Source: Treponema sp. UBA937
GTDB lineage: Bacteria; Spirochaetota; Spirochaetia; Treponematales; Breznakiellaceae
DNA: 10,093 bases
Direction: 5' to 3'
Assembly: GCA_002293455.1 (NCBI GenBank)
Contig: DBDH01000068.1
Location: 4,759 to 14,851 of the forward strand
A program made the translations under genes and the position numbers. The stretch's first letter is position 1; each line of letters starts with the position of its first letter. Positions 7,501 to 10,093 of the stretch are shown piece after piece. A model generated the notes under the pieces. That model was given only the letters and a program-made list of their open reading frames with translations, did no database searches and was not told the origin of the DNA.

Positions 7501-7531
7501 AAAATAGCCGCCTCTTCTAAGGAGAACGGCT
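7501..7531 (-). terminator. probable intrinsic terminator of GH2
   Basis: Read on the minus strand, AGCCG (7531-7527) pairs with CGGCT (7510-7506). An inner CTC-C-TT/AAGAG pairing and a short loop lie between them, and AUUUUG follows directly. The GH2 stop codon (7519-7517) lies within the hairpin. The U-tract is short, so termination may be partial, but shape and placement fit. Confidence 0.45.
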
Positions 7532-9298
7532 GAAAATTTTCCAAAGGTCCTTGGCTGAGATTTTCAGTTTTCTGTTCATATACGCAAGCCCGTTTACTTC
7601 CTGCATGAGATCGGTGAGCTGCGTATAGCAGTAGCCCTGAATATCTTTACAAGATAAAATTGCATCTACAAGACCTTTCAGCCGCTCCAAAAAATCAGAA
7701 ACATCGGCGGCACCTCCTGAATAGCCCCAGTTCTGGTCGTTCATTTCAGAACTGAAAGCAATACCGCCGAATTCGGTTATCAGTATCGGTTCGCCTCTGT
7801 AAGAAAAACCGTCCGCGTAAAGCATTCGTTCCTGCGCCGCTCCTTTCAACAAAAGCGGAAGATTACTCAGCTTTTGTCCGAGCTGGATTCCGTCACGCAC
7901 ATAATCATGTATGCCGCAAATATCAGTAATGGTTTGTTCCCAGCCGTCATTGGTGCTTACAAGGCGTGTTCCATCCAATGCTTTTGTTAAATGATAAACC
8001 GCGGCGGTAAATTCCTGCTGTGATTTATTATGCGCTACATTTCTTATTCCCCACGATTCATTAAACGGAACCCAGCATATTATCGAAGGATGATTCATAT
8101 CGCGCTCAATGAAATCTTTCCACTCGTTTATGATATATCCGCATGATTCATCACAATACTGGTAAGCGCTCGGCATTTCCGCCCACACCAAAATCCCAAG
8201 CGTATCAGCCCAATAGTAAAATTCGGGGGCTTCAATTTTTTGATGCAGCCTGACTCCGTTAAAACCCAGAGACTTAATGAGTTCCACATCCTGCCGGTAC
8301 GCGTCTTGAGAAGGCGGAGTCAGAAACCCTTCTTCCCAATAAGCCTGATCAAGGATAAGACGCTGGTACAGAGGTTTGTTATTAAGAAGAATCTGTCCAT
8401 TCTCTACAGCGATTTTCCTCATGCCGAAATAGGTCTCTACTTCATCAACGTTATGTGTAATATCATTATGTTCACTGTCCGCAATCAAAAGGCATTCAAG
8501 TGTATATAGGTTAGGTGTCTTGGGACTCCAGTAATGAATTTCATCAATATCATCTTCTTCCCGAAGACGCAGAACAAACGACATCCGCTGATCTGTAACA
8601 GAAAACATCGCTGTCTGCACGGTTTTATTTTTATACCGAAGTGTAATCTTGAGTTCCGCTGTTGTATCAGGACACGCGCTAAGGTTTAAGTATCCTGTAA
8701 CAGATGAATTATCAATATCCGGTTTTAAGGTTAGAGACGTTACATAAAGATGCGGAACCGCCTCAAGCCAGACGCTTTGCCAGATACCGGATGACGGCGT
8801 ATACCAGCAGCGGCTGTTTTTTTCTTTCCAATACTGTTTGCCTCTCGGCTGTGCGGTATCGTTTCGGTCAATTACCATGACCGTTAAACGGTTTGATGAT
8901 GTCCGCTCAACCATGCCTGTAATATCAAACGAAAACGGAGTGTAGCCTCCTTTATGGATACCCGCAAAAACGCCGTTTATCCATACTTTGCATTCAAAGT
9001 CTACAGCTCCAAAGCGGAGCATCACATGTTTATCATCAAATGTCTTAGGTACATCAAAAGTTCTGGAATACCAAAACACAGGATGATACGTGGTATCCGC
9101 AATGCCAGAAGCGGGACTTTGATAACAGAAAGGAACCGTAATTTTTAAAGGGAACGTTTCCTTCTTTGTATCTCCGCTCTGAAACCATTTTTTGCTTTCA
9201 CCTATTGCGCCATCGTCAAATGCAAAATCCCAAACTCCGTCAAGATTTTCCCAATCCCGGCGTTTAAAATCAGGTCTGGGGTGCCGTTTATTTTTCAT
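7517..9298 (-). CDS. glycoside hydrolase family 2 enzyme
   Basis: A 593-residue retaining beta-glycosidase without signal peptide, so cytoplasmic. The order is a sugar-binding jelly roll (about 10-185, with LDGVWDFAFDDG and GIWQSVWLEAV), an immunoglobulin-like domain (about 186-295) and a TIM barrel (about 296-590). The acid/base is Glu414 in CWVPFNESWG, and the nucleophile is Glu509 in EPILITEFGG. FNGVRLHQKIEAPEFYYWAD (346-365) and VWAEMP (371-376) are standard GH2 barrel motifs. It is much shorter than LacZ and close to GusA in length. However, the region after the nucleophile reads YTQLTDLMQEVNGL with no clear N-x-K carboxylate-binding motif, so beta-glucuronidase is less likely than beta-galactosidase or a related activity. 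AGAGG lies just ahead of ATG 9298. The gene converges with the AraC gene and appears to be a separate transcription unit from the kinase operon. Confidence 0.94.
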   Translation of the reverse strand: MKNKRHPRPDFKRRDWENLDGVWDFAFDDGAIGESKKWFQSGDTKKETFPLKITVPFCYQSPASGIADTTYHPVFWYSRTFDVPKTFDDKHVMLRFGAVDFECKVWINGVFAGIHKGGYTPFSFDITGMVERTSSNRLTVMVIDRNDTAQPRGKQYWKEKNSRCWYTPSSGIWQSVWLEAVPHLYVTSLTLKPDIDNSSVTGYLNLSACPDTTAELKITLRYKNKTVQTAMFSVTDQRMSFVLRLREEDDIDEIHYWSPKTPNLYTLECLLIADSEHNDITHNVDEVETYFGMRKIAVENGQILLNNKPLYQRLILDQAYWEEGFLTPPSQDAYRQDVELIKSLGFNGVRLHQKIEAPEFYYWADTLGILVWAEMPSAYQYCDESCGYIINEWKDFIERDMNHPSIICWVPFNESWGIRNVAHNKSQQEFTAAVYHLTKALDGTRLVSTNDGWEQTITDICGIHDYVRDGIQLGQKLSNLPLLLKGAAQERMLYADGFSYRGEPILITEFGGIAFSSEMNDQNWGYSGGAADVSDFLERLKGLVDAILSCKDIQGYCYTQLTDLMQEVNGLAYMNRKLKISAKDLWKIFSRSP

Positions 9299-9382
9299 TT
9301 ATTGCCTCTCTCGGAAAAAACATAACAGACATCCGTTCAAACTGCTCCACATATACACAACTCAACATAAGGTCTTTACTTA

Positions 9383-9412
9383 ATTCTATCTGCCATTATG
9401 TAATGATTTCAA
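9383..9412 (-). promoter_or_regulatory. candidate promoter for GH2
   Basis: On the minus strand TTGAAA (9412-9407) and TAGAAT (9388-9383) are separated by 18 bp. Each matches the sigma70 hexamer at five of six positions. This would give a leader of about 80 bases before the GH2 ATG. The -35 lies in one arm of the inverted repeat at 9403-9436, so a bound protein there could control GH2. Confidence 0.42.
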
Positions 9413-9436
9413 CACTGCCTTTCATGCTGAAATCAT
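9403..9436 (-). repeat. inverted repeat between toxin gene and GH2
   Basis: ATGATTTCA (9403-9411) and TGAAATCAT (9428-9436) are perfect 9-bp inverted arms. On the minus-strand RNA the stem extends by three more pairs including one G-U, giving a 10-base loop. It starts about 9 bp after the yoeB stop, where a terminator would sit, but no U-run follows on that strand. It also overlaps the candidate GH2 -35. It may be a terminator-like hairpin or an operator. Confidence 0.45.
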
Positions 9437-9445
9437 AAGAATTTT

Positions 9446-9706
9446 CTAATCTCCATAATGTGTACGACAATGAGAAATTATAATTTTATCATTGTCTATT
9501 CGATATATTAATCTGTTTGTATCATCTATTCGACGAGACCACCAACCTGCCAAATCGCCCTTTAATATCTCAGGCTTACCAATTCCATCATTACCGTTAC
9601 GTTCTATATCTTTGAGAATCTGGTTTATGCGCTTTATCGTTTTCTTATCCTGTGATTGCCAATAAACATATTCCTGCCAACCGTTTTCCGAAAAAGAAAT
9701 ATTCAT
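9446..9706 (-). CDS. yoeB: YoeB/Txe-type ribosome-dependent mRNA endonuclease toxin
   Basis: An 86-residue toxin very similar in pattern to E. coli YoeB (84 residues). Matching stretches are VYWQSQDKKTIKRINQILKD (14-33), GKPEILKGDLAGWWSRRI (43-60), NRLIYRI and the end CRTHYGD. The residues used by YoeB for RNA cleavage fall at the same numbers: Glu46, Arg65, His83 and Tyr84. All are present, so the enzyme should be active. In this family the toxin enters the ribosomal A site and cuts mRNA, halting translation unless the antitoxin binds it. Its ATG overlaps the antitoxin TGA (ATGA), so the two are translationally coupled. The upstream antitoxin is of the RelB/DinJ type, not the usual YefM type. 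The DNA is visibly more AT-rich than the sugar genes, in keeping with a mobile module. Confidence 0.95.
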   Translation of the reverse strand: MNISFSENGWQEYVYWQSQDKKTIKRINQILKDIERNGNDGIGKPEILKGDLAGWWSRRIDDTNRLIYRIDNDKIIISHCRTHYGD

Positions 9707-9975
9707 TTTTCCATCGCTTCCAATTCATCCCACGTTTTTGTAATGAGTTTACCTTCTTCAGCTTCTTTTATAGACTGACGTAGAATCCGCATGTTTTCAG
9801 GGTTATAAAACGGATCTTTTACTTTTGTCGTAACTTTAAAAGGGATACCTCCTTGCCTGATTGTCTGCCGGATAAACATTGTAAAAGCGGTTGTCATATT
9901 TAAGCCTAATTCTTCAAAAATATCATCCGCACGAGCTTTTAGCTCGTCTTCTATACGAATATTAACCTGTGCCAT
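9703..9975 (-). CDS. RelB/DinJ-type antitoxin
   Basis: A 90-residue antitoxin. Residues 1-46 form the ribbon-helix-helix DNA-binding half of the RelB/DinJ family: strand QVNIRIED, then helices around ELKARADDIFEELGL and MTTAFTMFIRQTIRQGGIPF. Residues about 55-90 are the toxin-binding tail, including NPENMRILRQSIKEAEEGK (58-76). That tail resembles the C-terminus of YefM, the usual YoeB antitoxin, more than DinJ or RelB tails. I start at ATG 9975 because AGAGG lies about 5 bases upstream; an ATG at 9990 adds MREEC and overlaps that site. As in other type II systems the antitoxin should bind YoeB and, alone or in complex, repress the promoter. A palindrome overlaps the -10 box as expected. Confidence 0.93.
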   Translation of the reverse strand: MAQVNIRIEDELKARADDIFEELGLNMTTAFTMFIRQTIRQGGIPFKVTTKVKDPFYNPENMRILRQSIKEAEEGKLITKTWDELEAMEK

Positions 9976-9992
9976 ACATTCCTCTCTCAATC

Positions 9993-10012
9993 TGTATATC
10001 AGATATTATACA
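9993..10012. promoter_or_regulatory. palindromic operator of the toxin-antitoxin operon
   Basis: The 20-bp element TGTATATCAGATATTATACA has outer arms TGTATA/TATACA and contains the perfect 11-bp palindrome ATATCAGATAT (ATATC and GATAT around one base). It overlaps the -10 hexamer, a usual place for autorepression by a ribbon-helix-helix antitoxin. Binding is inferred. Confidence 0.6.
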
Positions 10013-10033
10013 TTGTAAAGGAAAATATATCAA
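10005..10033 (-). promoter_or_regulatory. sigma70-type promoter of the toxin-antitoxin operon
   Basis: On the minus strand TTGATA (10033-10028), a 17-bp spacer and a consensus TATAAT (10010-10005) make the best promoter in the window. Transcription should start near 9998, leaving a leader of about 25 bases before ATG 9975 that contains GAGAGG. Confidence 0.75.
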
Positions 10034-10060
10034 GCGTTGTTTCAATTTGGTCACGGAAAT

Positions 10061-10093
10061 CAACATCCCCGCCGCAAGCAGCGGGGTATGTTG
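10061..10093. repeat. GC-rich palindrome, REP-like, at window edge
   Basis: CAACATCCCCGC (10061-10072) pairs with GCGGGG-T-ATGTTG (10081-10093), giving a 12-bp stem with one bulged T and an 8-base loop, CGCAAGCA. It stands out in the AT-rich surroundings. No U-run is visible on the minus side, and the plus side is cut off, so a terminator of an upstream gene remains possible. It looks like a dispersed palindromic repeat, but copy number cannot be judged here. Confidence 0.55.

Noticed and set aside
1..10093. CRISPR array, tRNA or transposase
   Set aside because: I saw no regularly spaced repeats, no tRNA-like cloverleaf with a conserved T-arm, and no transposase or integrase motifs on either strand.

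Overview
The window looks like accessory chromosomal DNA from a host- or gut-associated bacterium, most likely a spirochaete of the Treponema group. This is inferred from the style of the sugar ABC transporter, the DUF5107 protein, the PocR/AraC regulator and the palindrome at the right edge. There is no rRNA or other marker to prove it. Nine protein genes are supported. There are no tRNA, rRNA, CRISPR or transposase genes.

Region 1 (about 85-6469, minus strand) is a five-gene carbohydrate operon. In transcription order it encodes a NahK-like anomeric sugar kinase (6469-5357), a lipoprotein sugar-binding protein (5302-4058), two inner-membrane permeases of the MalF/MalG type (3946-3035 and 3033-2179) and a cytoplasmic DUF5107 protein with a helical TPR-like tail (2172-85). 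The last three genes are packed with gaps of 1 and 6 bp. Short RNA hairpins sit in the two wider gaps, where they could set a higher level of binding protein than of permeases. No ATPase is encoded, so the transporter probably borrows a shared MsmX/MalK-type ATPase from elsewhere.

Region 2 (6584-7468, plus strand) is a divergently transcribed AraC-family regulator with an N-terminal PocR-type sensory domain. It shares a 114-bp intergenic region with the kinase and is the obvious candidate regulator of the operon. Region 3 (9298-7517, minus strand) is a cytoplasmic GH2 glycoside hydrolase whose 3' end converges on the regulator. The simplest joint model is import of a small glycoside, intracellular cleavage by GH2 and perhaps processing by DUF5107, then C1 phosphorylation of a released sugar by the kinase. 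The actual substrate cannot be read from the sequence.

Region 4 (9446-9975, minus strand) is a type II toxin-antitoxin pair in visibly AT-richer DNA. A YoeB-type RNase toxin overlaps by 4 bp with a RelB/DinJ-type antitoxin, behind a near-consensus sigma70 promoter overlapped by a palindromic operator. The antitoxin appears to combine a RelB/DinJ DNA-binding half with a YefM-like neutralising tail. The window ends in a strong GC-rich palindrome (10061-10093) that looks like a dispersed repeat.

The best leads are the uncharacterised DUF5107 protein tied to an anomeric kinase, and the mixed antitoxin. Nothing here amounts to a clearly new system on sequence alone.
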